64,000 nt of DNA from Natronomonas sp. CBA1123 (GTDB lineage: Archaea; Halobacteriota; Halobacteria; Halobacteriales; Haloarculaceae): assembly GCF_009741925.1 (NCBI RefSeq), contig NZ_WPCC01000004.1, forward strand, positions 62,001 through 126,000. Direction: 5' to 3'. The notes beneath the pieces are model-generated. The model was not told the DNA's origin. It saw only the letters and a list, made by a program, of their open reading frames with translations, and ran no database searches. A program made the translations under genes and the position numbers. Of the stretch, positions 19,135 through 27,379 are shown piece after piece (the first letter of the stretch is position 1; each line of letters starts with the position of its first letter).

Positions 19135-21123
19135 GTGAGCACGCGAACGAGTGCCCTCGATTCCCTCATCTTCGGCGTCGACATCCAGAGCGGCGACGTT
19201 CGGGGAGACGCCCCCTCGTATGCGGTGGTCGCCTTCGACGGCGAGTCCATCGAGCGCGACGTGGTGTCGGGCCGAAAGCTTCGCCGGCGAATCCAATCCG
19301 AAGCGCCGGCCATCGTCGCCACCGACAACACCTACGAACTCGCCGAGGACAAGGGCGCACTCGTACACTTCCTCCGAGAGCTACCGTCGGAGACGAAACT
19401 GGTGCAGGTGACCGGCGACGAGCGGCCCGAACCGCTCTCGCGTGTCGCCGCCAGACACGGCGTTCCGTACGCGAAGCCGCCGATGAAGGAGGCCGAAGCG
19501 GCGGCGCGACTCGCCGCCCGCAACGTCGGCTACGAGGTGTCGGCGTTTACGAACACGACGACTGTGAAGGTCGCCCGCGGCCGGTCGACCGGCGGTGGTG
19601 GCGGCTGGAGCGAGGACCGCTTCACTCGCCGCATCCACGGGTCGGTGAAGACCGTCGCCCGAGAGGTCGAGTCGAAACTCGACGACGCCGCCCTCGAGTT
19701 CGAAAAGGAGGTCACCGAGAAGTACGGCGGCTACTCTCAGGCGCTGTTCGAAGTCGAGGCGACACCCTCGGAACTCCCTGTCTCGGCGCGGCGCTCGGGC
19801 GACACGCGAATCGAAATCGAACGCGAGCGCCGCGACGGCATCGAGTATCGCCCGCTCGCGAAGCGTCGGGATTTCGTCGTCGTCGGCATCGACCCCGGGA
19901 CGACGACCGCGGTGTCGCTGTTGGACCTCGACGGGAATGTCCTCGACGTGTGGTCGACCCGCACTGCCGACACCGCCGAGGTCATCGAGTGGATTATCGA
20001 GCACGGCCGACCGGTCATCGTCGCCGCCGACGTCGAACCGATGCCCGAGACCGTCGAGAAGATACGCCGCAGTTTCGACGCCGCGGGCTGGATTCCCGGG
20101 ACCGACCTGCCGGTCGACCGCAAACTTCACCGGACTCGCGAGGAGAGCTACGACAACGACCACGAACGGGACGCGATGGCGGCTGCGCTGTTCGCCTTCG
20201 ACAGCCACGAAGACCAGTTCGACCGCATCGCCGAGAAGACGCCCGCGGGGTTCGACCGCGGGGAGGTGACGGCCCGCGTCGTCGCTGGCGAAGAGAGCGT
20301 CGAGGCAGTTCTCGATGACCTCTCCGAGGACGAGGAGTCCGACGAGGAGTCGACCGACCACGACCCCCGAGAACTCACCGCCGAGGAGAAGGAAATCAAG
20401 CGACTAGAGGCCCGCATCGAGCGCCTCGAGGGCCACGTCGAGGACCTGAAAGACACCATCCAACAGAAGGACAGCCGGGTGTCGGAACTAGAAGAGGAAC
20501 TATCCGAGTCACGGCGCGAGGAGCGTCGGGAGGCCCGCGAACGCCGCGAAGTGACGCGGTTGGAACGGGAGAACGAACGACTCAAACGCGAACTCGCCGA
20601 GGCTGAACAGGCAAACGAGGAACTCGACGGCAAACTCGAACGGCTCAAGGAGTTGTGGAAACTCGACCACTCGAACTTCGCGGACGTGGCCGCCGAAAAG
20701 CAGGGCCTCGTCCCGGTCAAACCCGTCGAGCAGTTCACGAAAGGCGCCCTCGAAGCCGCCGAGGAGAGCTACGGGCTCGCGCCCGACGACGTGGTGTACC
20801 TCCGGGACGCCAGCGGCGCCGGCCGGGCGACCGCCGAGCGACTGGCCGACTGCGAGCCGCGGGTCGTCCTCCGTGACGGCCGGCTCTCGGAGCAGGCCGA
20901 CGAGGTGTTGTTCGACCACGGGATTCCCGTCGGGCCGGCCGACGACGTGACGATACAGGAAATCGACGAACTCGCCGTCGCCCGCGAGAGCGAAGTCGAG
21001 TCGGTCATCGACGAGTGGGAGGACCGCGCCGAACAGCGCCGACGCGAGAAGAAATCCGCGAAACTCGACGAGGTCATCAGCGAACATCGCGCGCGTGACC
21101 CAGCGGCCGACAGCAGTGGCTGA
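19135..21123 (+). CDS. RuvC/YqgF-fold predicted nuclease with coiled coil (DUF460)
   Basis: 662 residues from a GTG at 19135. TTTATA at 19105-19110 lies 25-30 bases upstream and so favours this leaderless GTG over longer frames. The first 230 residues hold FGVDIQSGD; the central RNase H-like domain holds VVGIDPGTTTAVSLLDLDG (about 245-265) and RDAMAAALFAF. Residues about 395-535 are a long charged coiled coil, and a C-terminal domain with SYGLAPDDVVYLRDASG follows. This is the archaeal DUF460/COG2433 architecture, a predicted RNase-H-fold nuclease of unknown role. Confidence 0.88.
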   Translation: MSTRTSALDSLIFGVDIQSGDVRGDAPSYAVVAFDGESIERDVVSGRKLRRRIQSEAPAIVATDNTYELAEDKGALVHFLRELPSETKLVQVTGDERPEPLSRVAARHGVPYAKPPMKEAEAAARLAARNVGYEVSAFTNTTTVKVARGRSTGGGGGWSEDRFTRRIHGSVKTVAREVESKLDDAALEFEKEVTEKYGGYSQALFEVEATPSELPVSARRSGDTRIEIERERRDGIEYRPLAKRRDFVVVGIDPGTTTAVSLLDLDGNVLDVWSTRTADTAEVIEWIIEHGRPVIVAADVEPMPETVEKIRRSFDAAGWIPGTDLPVDRKLHRTREESYDNDHERDAMAAALFAFDSHEDQFDRIAEKTPAGFDRGEVTARVVAGEESVEAVLDDLSEDEESDEESTDHDPRELTAEEKEIKRLEARIERLEGHVEDLKDTIQQKDSRVSELEEELSESRREERREARERREVTRLERENERLKRELAEAEQANEELDGKLERLKELWKLDHSNFADVAAEKQGLVPVKPVEQFTKGALEAAEESYGLAPDDVVYLRDASGAGRATAERLADCEPRVVLRDGRLSEQADEVLFDHGIPVGPADDVTIQEIDELAVARESEVESVIDEWEDRAEQRRREKKSAKLDEVISEHRARDPAADSSG

Positions 21124-21161
21124 TGGGTTTCTGAAACGTCACCTCGGGTGGCAACCTCGCC

Positions 21162-21368
21162 TCAGAGGTCGTCGTAGCTCATCCCCATCGATTCGAGGAA
21201 CGTGCCGAGGAGACCGTGCCCGAGGAGGACGCCCCCCGCCATGACGACCGTCGCCGCGAGGGCGGCCCGACGGTTCTCACGGCCGAGTAGCACCATCCCA
21301 ACGACGACGAGTACAGCCCCCGCGATACCGGTGTCTCCGAGCGCATCCGTCAGTTCTTGGGTACTCAT
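21162..21368 (-). CDS. Small two-span membrane protein (haloarchaeal DUF7470-like)
   Basis: 68 residues with two hydrophobic spans, GIAGAVLVVVGMVLLG (about 14-30) and AALAATVVMAGGVLLG (about 35-50), and the ending FLESMGMSYDDL. The length, the two spans and the terminal SMGM resemble the haloarchaeal family I recall as DUF7470. Function unknown. It is convergent with the DUF460 gene and shares direction with the next membrane protein gene. Confidence 0.65.
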   Translation of the reverse strand: MSTQELTDALGDTGIAGAVLVVVGMVLLGRENRRAALAATVVMAGGVLLGHGLLGTFLESMGMSYDDL

Positions 21369-21422
21369 ACCAGTGGGTGTACACGGGGGATACCTAAAGA
21401 GCCGGATTTCCCGACGGCGCGG

Positions 21423-21776
21423 TCACGACGGCACGACGAGCGCGAGCAGATAGAGGTTCCACCCCGTCACGGAGACGCCCAGCAGTGCCAGTCCGAGCGG
21501 CACCCCGACGCGGTAGGGCCGCTGGACGACCCGCCAACAGAGAAAGCCGCCGCCGAAGATGAGGGCCTTCGACGCCACCATCCCGCCGAGTCCGTACCGT
21601 TCGACGAACACCGAGGTGACCGGGCCGAGTTCGAACAGTTCATCGATGCCGAGACCGACGCTCGTCGTCACTACGTCCCCGACGCCGAAAAAGAGGACGG
21701 CGAGCGCCCACAGAAGCAAGTGGCTCACCTCGGAGTGTCCGTTGAACGTCGGAAGCGAACGCCGGGACATGCTCAC
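21423..21776 (-). CDS. Small multi-span membrane protein of unknown function
   Basis: 117 residues (or 115 if the ATG at 21770 rather than the GTG at 21776 is used). Hydrophobic segments: LLLWALAVLFFGVGDVVTTS, an amphipathic stretch, MVASKALIFGGGFLC and VPLGLALLGVSVTGWNLYLL, giving three or four spans. The family was not recognised with confidence. It lies upstream of the two-span protein gene on the same strand, 54 bases away, so the two may form an operon. Confidence 0.65.
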   Translation of the reverse strand: MSMSRRSLPTFNGHSEVSHLLLWALAVLFFGVGDVVTTSVGLGIDELFELGPVTSVFVERYGLGGMVASKALIFGGGFLCWRVVQRPYRVGVPLGLALLGVSVTGWNLYLLALVVPS

Positions 21777-21897
21777 CGACGACGGGAGCAGTGGGGTTGG
21801 TAATCCGCTCCCTACGACCGGCGACCGAGAAGTAGTCGTATCTTAGCGACGCTCCGACTCGTCGTAAGCACACTCAAAAACGGAACGGCGGATGCGG

Positions 21898-23004
21898 TTA
21901 GAACTCGTTGCAGACGGGGATGCCGACCGTATCGAAGTCGCCCATCGAGGCGATGGTGTCGGGGACCTCCTCCAGCGAGATGGTCTTCGAGACGATTTTG
22001 CCGGGGTCGATTTTACCCTGCTCCATCATCGAGAAGATTTCCTCGTACTCGTGGGGCGGCATGCCGAAGGAGCCGATGAACTCCCGTTCGTCCATCACGA
22101 TGCTGTCGACGGGGAGCGACACTTCGCCTTCCTCCTCGCTCGTGGTGAGGCCAATCTGGAGGTTCTGACCGCCCTTCGCCAGCGAGTTCACGGAGTTGCG
22201 GCAGGTCTCGGCGATGCCGAGGGCGTCGACGCTGACGTCGGCGCCGCGGCTCTTCGGGGTCTCGCCTTTGACGGCTTGGGGAACGTCCTGTACTTCGGTC
22301 ACGTCGATGGTGGCGTCGGCGCCGAGTTCCTCGGCTTTCAGCAGTTTGTCTTCCGAGAGGTCGACGGCGATGACGTTCGCACCGAGGGCGTCGGCGATGT
22401 GGACCGCGGAGAGCCCGACGCCGCCACAGCCGTGGACGGCGACCCAGTCGCCGGCGGTCACGTCGACGCGGTGGACGAGTCCGTGGAACGCCGTCGCGAA
22501 CCGACAGCCGAGGCCGGCGACCTCGACGGGGTCGACGCCGTCGGGGAGTTTGATGACGTTGTGGTCGGCGTTCCGAACCGGGAACTCCTCGGCGAAGGCG
22601 CCCGGCTGGAAGGAGACGAACCCGAGCGGGATGACTCGCTCACAGATGTTCGCCCGGCCCTGCTTGCAGAACCGGCAGGTGCCATCGGAGAGGTTGAACG
22701 GGACACAGACGCGGTCGCCCTCGCTGAAGTTCTCGACGTCTTCGCCGACGTCCTTGACGATGCCGACGGGTTCGTGGCCGAAAATGAGGCCGGGCGTCGG
22801 CATGACGCCGACCCAGTCCCAGTCGCCCTGCCAGGCGTGCCAGTCGGAGCGGCAGACGCCGCAGGCCTCCGTCTCCACGACGATGCCGTCCGGGTCGGGT
22901 TCCGGTCGGTCGACCTCCTCTACTTCCATCGGCTCCTGTGGCTCCTGGAAGACCACGGCACGCATCGACTCCGCCTCCTGCTCCGCGTCTGCGGATTTGC
23001 TCAT
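21898..23004 (-). CDS. adh: Zinc-dependent medium-chain alcohol dehydrogenase
   Basis: 368 residues. Catalytic zinc ligands lie in ETEACGVCRSDWHAW and GLIFGHEPVG. The structural zinc region is CRFCKQGRANIC. The NAD(P)-binding fold has VAVHGCGGVGLSAVHIADAL (about residues 195-215). It oxidises or reduces alcohols and aldehydes; the exact substrate is not evident. ATTAAAT on the minus strand near 23027-23034, about 27 bases before the ATG, supports a leaderless start. It is divergent from the aIF1A gene. Confidence 0.93.
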   Translation of the reverse strand: MSKSADAEQEAESMRAVVFQEPQEPMEVEEVDRPEPDPDGIVVETEACGVCRSDWHAWQGDWDWVGVMPTPGLIFGHEPVGIVKDVGEDVENFSEGDRVCVPFNLSDGTCRFCKQGRANICERVIPLGFVSFQPGAFAEEFPVRNADHNVIKLPDGVDPVEVAGLGCRFATAFHGLVHRVDVTAGDWVAVHGCGGVGLSAVHIADALGANVIAVDLSEDKLLKAEELGADATIDVTEVQDVPQAVKGETPKSRGADVSVDALGIAETCRNSVNSLAKGGQNLQIGLTTSEEEGEVSLPVDSIVMDEREFIGSFGMPPHEYEEIFSMMEQGKIDPGKIVSKTISLEEVPDTIASMGDFDTVGIPVCNEF

Positions 23005-23115
23005 AACGCGCGAACACTACCCCTCCACCGATTTAATCCTTGCCACGGTATATTAACGGGCCACGATTGGGAGGGCGCGGTGTTATGTGGGGAACGGTGA
23101 CGGTGTCGATGATGT

Positions 23116-23128
23116 GGCAATTATTGCC
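23116..23128. promoter_or_regulatory. Palindrome in the adh / aIF1A divergent region
   Basis: GGCAAT-t-ATTGCC is a perfect 6+1+6 palindrome, 103-115 bases upstream of the aIF1A start and 112-124 upstream of the adh start. It is a good operator shape, but its distance from either TATA element makes the target gene uncertain. Confidence 0.3.
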
Positions 23129-23230
23129 GGATAATGGCGATTTCGTGGTTCGGTAGCGGTTGGCGCGCGGACCGAACTGGAAAGCGCTCTGCTTGAAAGA
23201 ATTAAAGGGCTCCCTATCCAACCGACGGGT

Positions 23231-23524
23231 ATGAGCGACAACGAGGGACGCAAGAACCTCAGGATGCCCGACGACGACGAGGTGTTCGCCGTCGTCACGA
23301 ACATGCTCGGGGCCAACCGGGTGAAAGTTCGCTGTATGGACGGCAAAGAGCGGACCGCACGCATCCCCGGCCGGATGCAGAAGCGCATCTGGATTCGCGA
23401 AGACGACGTGGTGTTGGTCGAACCGTGGGACTGGCAGGACGAGAAGGCCGACGTGGTGTGGCGCTACGAGAAACAGGACGCCGACCAACTGCGCGAGGAA
23501 GGCCACATCACCGACAGCGTCTGA
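23231..23524 (+). CDS. eif1A: Translation initiation factor aIF1A
   Basis: 97 residues. The OB-fold landmarks are [39 protein letters not shown] and [16 protein letters not shown]. The factor binds the ribosomal A site and helps scanning or start-site selection together with aIF1. AATTAAAG at about 23199-23206 is placed for a leaderless transcript. It heads a group of translation and ribosome-assembly genes (DUF2237, Rio1, further on KH). Confidence 0.97.
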   Translation: MSDNEGRKNLRMPDDDEVFAVVTNMLGANRVKVRCMDGKERTARIPGRMQKRIWIREDDVVLVEPWDWQDEKADVVWRYEKQDADQLREEGHITDSV

Positions 23525-23576
23525 CTGCGCTCTCTTCGCCGAGGGAACTTTTGTCGCCGGCGCACGTTCTGTCGGT

Positions 23577-23963
23577 ATGCCCGAACTGAACGTCCTCGGT
23601 GAGCCGCTCGAACCGTGTAGCACCGACCCCGAAACGGGGTTCCAGCGGGACGGGCGCTGTTCGTGCCACGACGCCGATATGGGTCGTCACGAACTGTGTG
23701 CGGTCATGACCGAGGATTTCCTCGAATTCAGCCGCGAGCAGGGAAACGACCTCGTAACGCCGCGACCGGAACTCGACTTCCCGGGACTCTCGCCGGGGGA
23801 CCGCTGGTGTGTCTGTGTCCCCCGGTGGGTCGAGACGCTACAGGCGGTTCGAAAGCGACACATCCCCGAGACAACGGTGCCACCGGTCGTGTTGGAAGCG
23901 ACGAACGAGGCGGTGTTGGATACGGTTGATTTGGAGACGCTCCGTCGCCACGCCTACGAGTGA
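23577..23963 (+). CDS. DUF2237-family protein
   Basis: 128 residues. It opens LNVLGEPLEPCSTDPETGF, then DGRCSCHDADMGRHELCAVM and PGLSPGDRWCVCVPRWVE, the cysteine-rich signature of DUF2237, found across bacteria, archaea and some eukaryotes. The conserved cysteines and histidine could bind a metal. No function is established to my knowledge. It follows aIF1A after 52 bases in the same direction and is convergent with rio1. Confidence 0.85.
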   Translation: MPELNVLGEPLEPCSTDPETGFQRDGRCSCHDADMGRHELCAVMTEDFLEFSREQGNDLVTPRPELDFPGLSPGDRWCVCVPRWVETLQAVRKRHIPETTVPPVVLEATNEAVLDTVDLETLRRHAYE

Positions 23964-23981
23964 TGCCCGTCGAAGCGGACT

Positions 23982-24851
23982 CTACTCGCCGCCGCCGCCC
24001 GGCTCCGGTTCGGCCTCGGTGACGTACTCCAGTAAGTCGTCGTCGCCCACCTCCAGTCCCTGTCGGCGGAAGAACGCGGCGACGTTGTGGCAGTCCCGTT
24101 CGAGGAACTCCCGGGCGTTGGGGTGGTGAACGGTGACCGCCTGGCCCAAATCGAGCAGGCACAACTCGCCGTCGTGGACGACGATGTTGTACTCCGAGAG
24201 GTCGCCGTGGACGAGCCCCGCACGATACAGCCGTCGGGTGTACTCCCGAACGACTTCGTAGGCCGTCTGTGGATTCTCGACGTGGACCTCGTTGAGACGT
24301 TTGGCGCGGTCGTTCTCGCCGCCGAGGTACTCCATCACGAGGACGTTTCGCTCGACGGCCAGCGGTTCGGGCACGCGGACGCCCGCCTTGCGTGCGCGCA
24401 TGAGGTTCGCGTACTCCTTTTTGGTCCAGGCGACGACGACTTTCTTCTTGTCGGAGCCGATGCCCTCGAAGCGGGGGTCGCCGTCGAGGTAGTCCCGCAT
24501 CTGCCGGAAATCGGAGGCGTTGATGCGGTAAACCTTCACCGCCACCTCGCCGTCCGGCCCGAGGGCGGTGTAGACGTTGGCCTCCTTGCCGGTCGAGATG
24601 GGGCCGCCGAAGGCGTCGATGTAGCCGTCCTGAACCAGTTTGTACAGCGCACCGAACGTGGCGTCGTCGAACACCGACGCCTCGACTTTGAACTGTTCGG
24701 TGTTCTTGATGCGTTTCCGGAACTCGAGGAACTCACGGTCCTGCTTTCTGGCGGTACGGTCGGCTTCCGTGTCCGACACGTCGAGTTCTTCCCACTCGTC
24801 GCCGAGCCCCTCGGACTCCTCGGGCTCTAACAGGCCGTACTCCTCTGTCAT
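23982..24851 (-). CDS. rio1: Rio1-type serine/threonine protein kinase
   Basis: 289 residues. Kinase landmarks: the flexible loop STGKEANVYTALG (about residue 85), the lysine in EVAVKVYRINASDF, the catalytic loop LVHGDLSEYNIVVHD (about 210) and the metal-binding LLDLGQAVTVHHP. The segment FRQMRDYLDGDPRFEGI is Rio1-specific. In eukaryotes and archaea Rio1 acts as an ATPase/kinase in late maturation of the small ribosomal subunit, which suits its place near aIF1A and the KH-domain Pno1 homologue. Confidence 0.96.
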   Translation of the reverse strand: MTEEYGLLEPEESEGLGDEWEELDVSDTEADRTARKQDREFLEFRKRIKNTEQFKVEASVFDDATFGALYKLVQDGYIDAFGGPISTGKEANVYTALGPDGEVAVKVYRINASDFRQMRDYLDGDPRFEGIGSDKKKVVVAWTKKEYANLMRARKAGVRVPEPLAVERNVLVMEYLGGENDRAKRLNEVHVENPQTAYEVVREYTRRLYRAGLVHGDLSEYNIVVHDGELCLLDLGQAVTVHHPNAREFLERDCHNVAAFFRRQGLEVGDDDLLEYVTEAEPEPGGGGE

Positions 24852-24970
24852 TCGTCCCGGGGTACGCCGCCCCGACGGAAAGCGTCACCGGTCGTCGCGG
24901 TCGTGGTTCGACAGTCGAGGCACTCCAGGTCCCCGGTGGCTTCTTTTCGGCGTGCGACGAACGGTCACTC

Positions 24971-25482
24971 ATGTACGTCGGCATCATTTCCGATACCCAC
25001 GACAACGTCCCGGCGGCCGACGCCGCGATGGACGCCTTCGTCGAGCGCGGCGTCGAGGCAGTGATTCACTGCGGTGACTTCGTCGCCCCGCCGCTGATTC
25101 CGCACCTCGACCGCGAGGGCATCGCAGTCCACGCCGTCCGCGGCAACAACGACGGCGAACGCGAGGGGCTCGTCGACGCCTTCGAGAGCCTCGACGGCGG
25201 CACGCTACACGGTGCTTCGCGGAACTGGAGTTCGATGGTCGGAGGTTCGCCGTCCTCCACGGCGAACAGCGACCGGTCATCGAGGCGCTGGCGTCGTCGG
25301 GAGCGTACGATTACGTCTGTCACGGCCACTGGCACGTCCGCGAGGAACGGTCCGTCAATGACACGACGGTCATCAACCCCGGTGCACAGTTCCCGACGGT
25401 TCCCGACGAGCACCGTACGGTGGCTGCCGTCGACACCGAAAGCGACACCGTCGAGTTCCTCGACGTGACGGAGTCGGTATGA
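24971..25482 (+). CDS. Metallophosphoesterase (YfcE/MJ0936-like), broken by a one-base deletion
   Basis: The first 81 codons read MYVGIISDTHDNVP, VIHCGDFVAPPLIPHL and RGNNDGEREG, the metal ligands of small archaeal phosphodiesterases. After GGTLHG (about 25213) the frame is lost. In the adjacent frame it continues FAELEFDGRRFAVLHGEQRP, CHGHWHVRE and INPGAQFPTV to a TGA at 25480-25482, overlapping the next gene. Restoring one base near 25213-25214 gives exactly 171 codons. No in-frame rescue is visible. It is either a very young pseudogene or a sequence error. Confidence 0.85.
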
Positions 25483-25979
25483 GCGTCGAGATACGCGAGG
25501 CGACGGCCGACGACGTGGCGGCCATCCGCGAGGTCGCGAGGGACTCGTGGTACGCGGCCTACGGCGGCGTCCTCGACCCCTCGACGGTCGAGGGTGCCCT
25601 CGGGGAGTACTACGACACCGAACTCATCGAGGCGGGCGTCGAACACGACGACATCGCCTTCTTCGTTGCCGAAAGCGGAGACGAGGGGAGCGTAATCGGC
25701 TTCGCCAGCGCCGAACAGACGTGGGCCGACGAGGTGGAGTTACACACCATCTACGTCCATCCCGACCGCTGGGGAGAGGGCGTCGGGGCAGCGCTGCTCG
25801 ACCGCATCCGTCGGTGGGCGACCGAACAGGGCGTCGACCGCATCGCGTGTTCCGTCCTCGCCGAGAATTCGGTCGGCATCGGGTTCTTCGAAGCGTCGGG
25901 CTTCCGCCGCGGCGCCGAAGCGAAGGGTGAAATCGCCGGCGAACTCCACGACGAATACGAGTTCGAACTCGACCTCTGA
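25479..25979 (+). CDS. GNAT-family N-acetyltransferase
   Basis: 166 residues. The acetyl-CoA-binding strand-turn is LHTIYVHPDRWGEGVGAALL (about residues 88-107), with the Q/RxxGxG/A loop as RWGEGVGA. It is followed by a final strand motif ENSVGIGFFEASGFRRG. Such enzymes acetylate amines on small molecules or protein N-termini; the substrate is unknown. The ATG overlaps the stop of the restored phosphoesterase frame (ATGA), which supports that frame as the ancestral one. Confidence 0.88.
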   Translation: MSVEIREATADDVAAIREVARDSWYAAYGGVLDPSTVEGALGEYYDTELIEAGVEHDDIAFFVAESGDEGSVIGFASAEQTWADEVELHTIYVHPDRWGEGVGAALLDRIRRWATEQGVDRIACSVLAENSVGIGFFEASGFRRGAEAKGEIAGELHDEYEFELDL

Positions 25980-25989
25980 GCGGCGGTGG

Positions 25990-27333
25990 TTACTCTTCGA
26001 CCCGTCGCCGGACCGAGTTCGCCAGTTCGGCAGCCTCCTGTGGCGTCTTCGCTTCGGCGTAGACGCGGACGTACGGTTCGGTCCCGCTCGGACGGACGAG
26101 CGCCCACGATTCTTCGAAGTCGACGCGGTAGCCGTCCAGCGTCGTCTCTTCGCCGTTGGCACTCGCAGCCCACGCCTCTGCTCGCTCCATGATGGCCGCC
26201 CGCTCGCTCTCGCCGTCGTAGGGGACGTTCTCGCGTTCGAAACTGTACCCCCGGTGCGGTTCGAGGAGGGCACTCGCCGGGCGGTCGGCGAGCAACTCGA
26301 GGAACCGGGCCGCCACGTAGCCGCCGTCGCGGCCCAACCGATGGGCCGGGTACACGATACCGCCGTTGCCCTCGCCGGCTATCGGGACCGAGACGCCCGC
26401 CTCCCGGAGTTCCCGCGTGCGACTGAGTACGTAGGTGTTGCCGATGGGGGTGTACTCGACGGTGCCACCTGCGGCCTCGGCGACATCGCGGAGTCGCAGA
26501 GATGCGTTACACGTGGTCACGACCGTCTCTCCCTCGTCCAGCTCCGCGGCGGCGAGTGCCGCAAACGCCGCGTTGCCGTCGACGAACGCTCCTGATTCGT
26601 CGACGAACACCACGCGGTCGGCGTCGCCGTCGTGGGCGATACCGAGGTCGGCGTCGGAGGAGGCGACGAACGACAGCAACTCCGTCAACTCGTCTTCGAC
26701 CGGTTCGGGGTCGCGGCCGGGAAAGGCCCCGTCGGGTTGGGCGTTGAGCGTCTCCACCTGACAGCCGAGACGCCGGAACAGCGCCGGCGAGGTGAGCGCA
26801 CCGGCGCCGTTTCCGGGGTCGACGACGACGGTCGGTGCGGCCTCGCGTATCGTCTCGCGGTCGACCGACTCGACGACGCTTTCGACGTACTCGTCGGCGG
26901 CACTCTCGACGGTCCGTGACTGCCCGGTCGACTCGGGGGCCGCCGCCGAGACGCTCTCTTCGGCCAGCGACGCGACCGCCTCGACTGCTGTCGGTTCGAG
27001 AACGGAGCCATCGCGGCCGACAAGTTTCACGCCGTTGTGGTCGGGTGGGTTGTGCGAGGCCGTAATCTGGAGGCCCGGTATCGACCGCGTTTCGACGTAG
27101 TGCTGTAACGCCGGCGTGGGGACGACCCCGAGACGGTCGACGGTCGCCCCGACGTTTTCGGCGCCGGCGGTCGCGACGTGGTCGAACATCTCGCCGGTCG
27201 TCCGGGTGTCACGGCCGATGGCGACGCGGTCGGCCTCCCAGTAGGCCGTCGCAGCGCGTGCGAGTTCGAAGACGCGCTCGGCCGTGACGGTTCGGTTGGC
27301 GACCCCTCTGATACCCATTCGTCCGAAACTCAT
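25990..27333 (-). CDS. Phosphosugar mutase (phosphomannomutase/phosphoglucosamine mutase family)
   Basis: 447 residues from the ATG at 27333 (MSFGRMGIRGVANRTVTAER). Alpha-D-phosphohexomutase landmarks: the phosphoserine loop TASHNP at 91-96 (Ser93), the magnesium loop DGDADR at 235-240, the sugar loop AGEGNGGIVYP and the phosphate-binding RPSGTEPYVRVYAEA near the C-terminus. It interconverts 1- and 6-phosphates of mannose, glucose or glucosamine; motifs do not fix which. It is convergent with the GNAT gene (ten-base gap). Confidence 0.93.
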   Translation of the reverse strand: MSFGRMGIRGVANRTVTAERVFELARAATAYWEADRVAIGRDTRTTGEMFDHVATAGAENVGATVDRLGVVPTPALQHYVETRSIPGLQITASHNPPDHNGVKLVGRDGSVLEPTAVEAVASLAEESVSAAAPESTGQSRTVESAADEYVESVVESVDRETIREAAPTVVVDPGNGAGALTSPALFRRLGCQVETLNAQPDGAFPGRDPEPVEDELTELLSFVASSDADLGIAHDGDADRVVFVDESGAFVDGNAAFAALAAAELDEGETVVTTCNASLRLRDVAEAAGGTVEYTPIGNTYVLSRTRELREAGVSVPIAGEGNGGIVYPAHRLGRDGGYVAARFLELLADRPASALLEPHRGYSFERENVPYDGESERAAIMERAEAWAASANGEETTLDGYRVDFEESWALVRPSGTEPYVRVYAEAKTPQEAAELANSVRRRVEE

Positions 27334-27379
27334 CGCCGGCGCTACGCGGAGCACCCACTTGGGTGTCCGGTTCGGTCGG

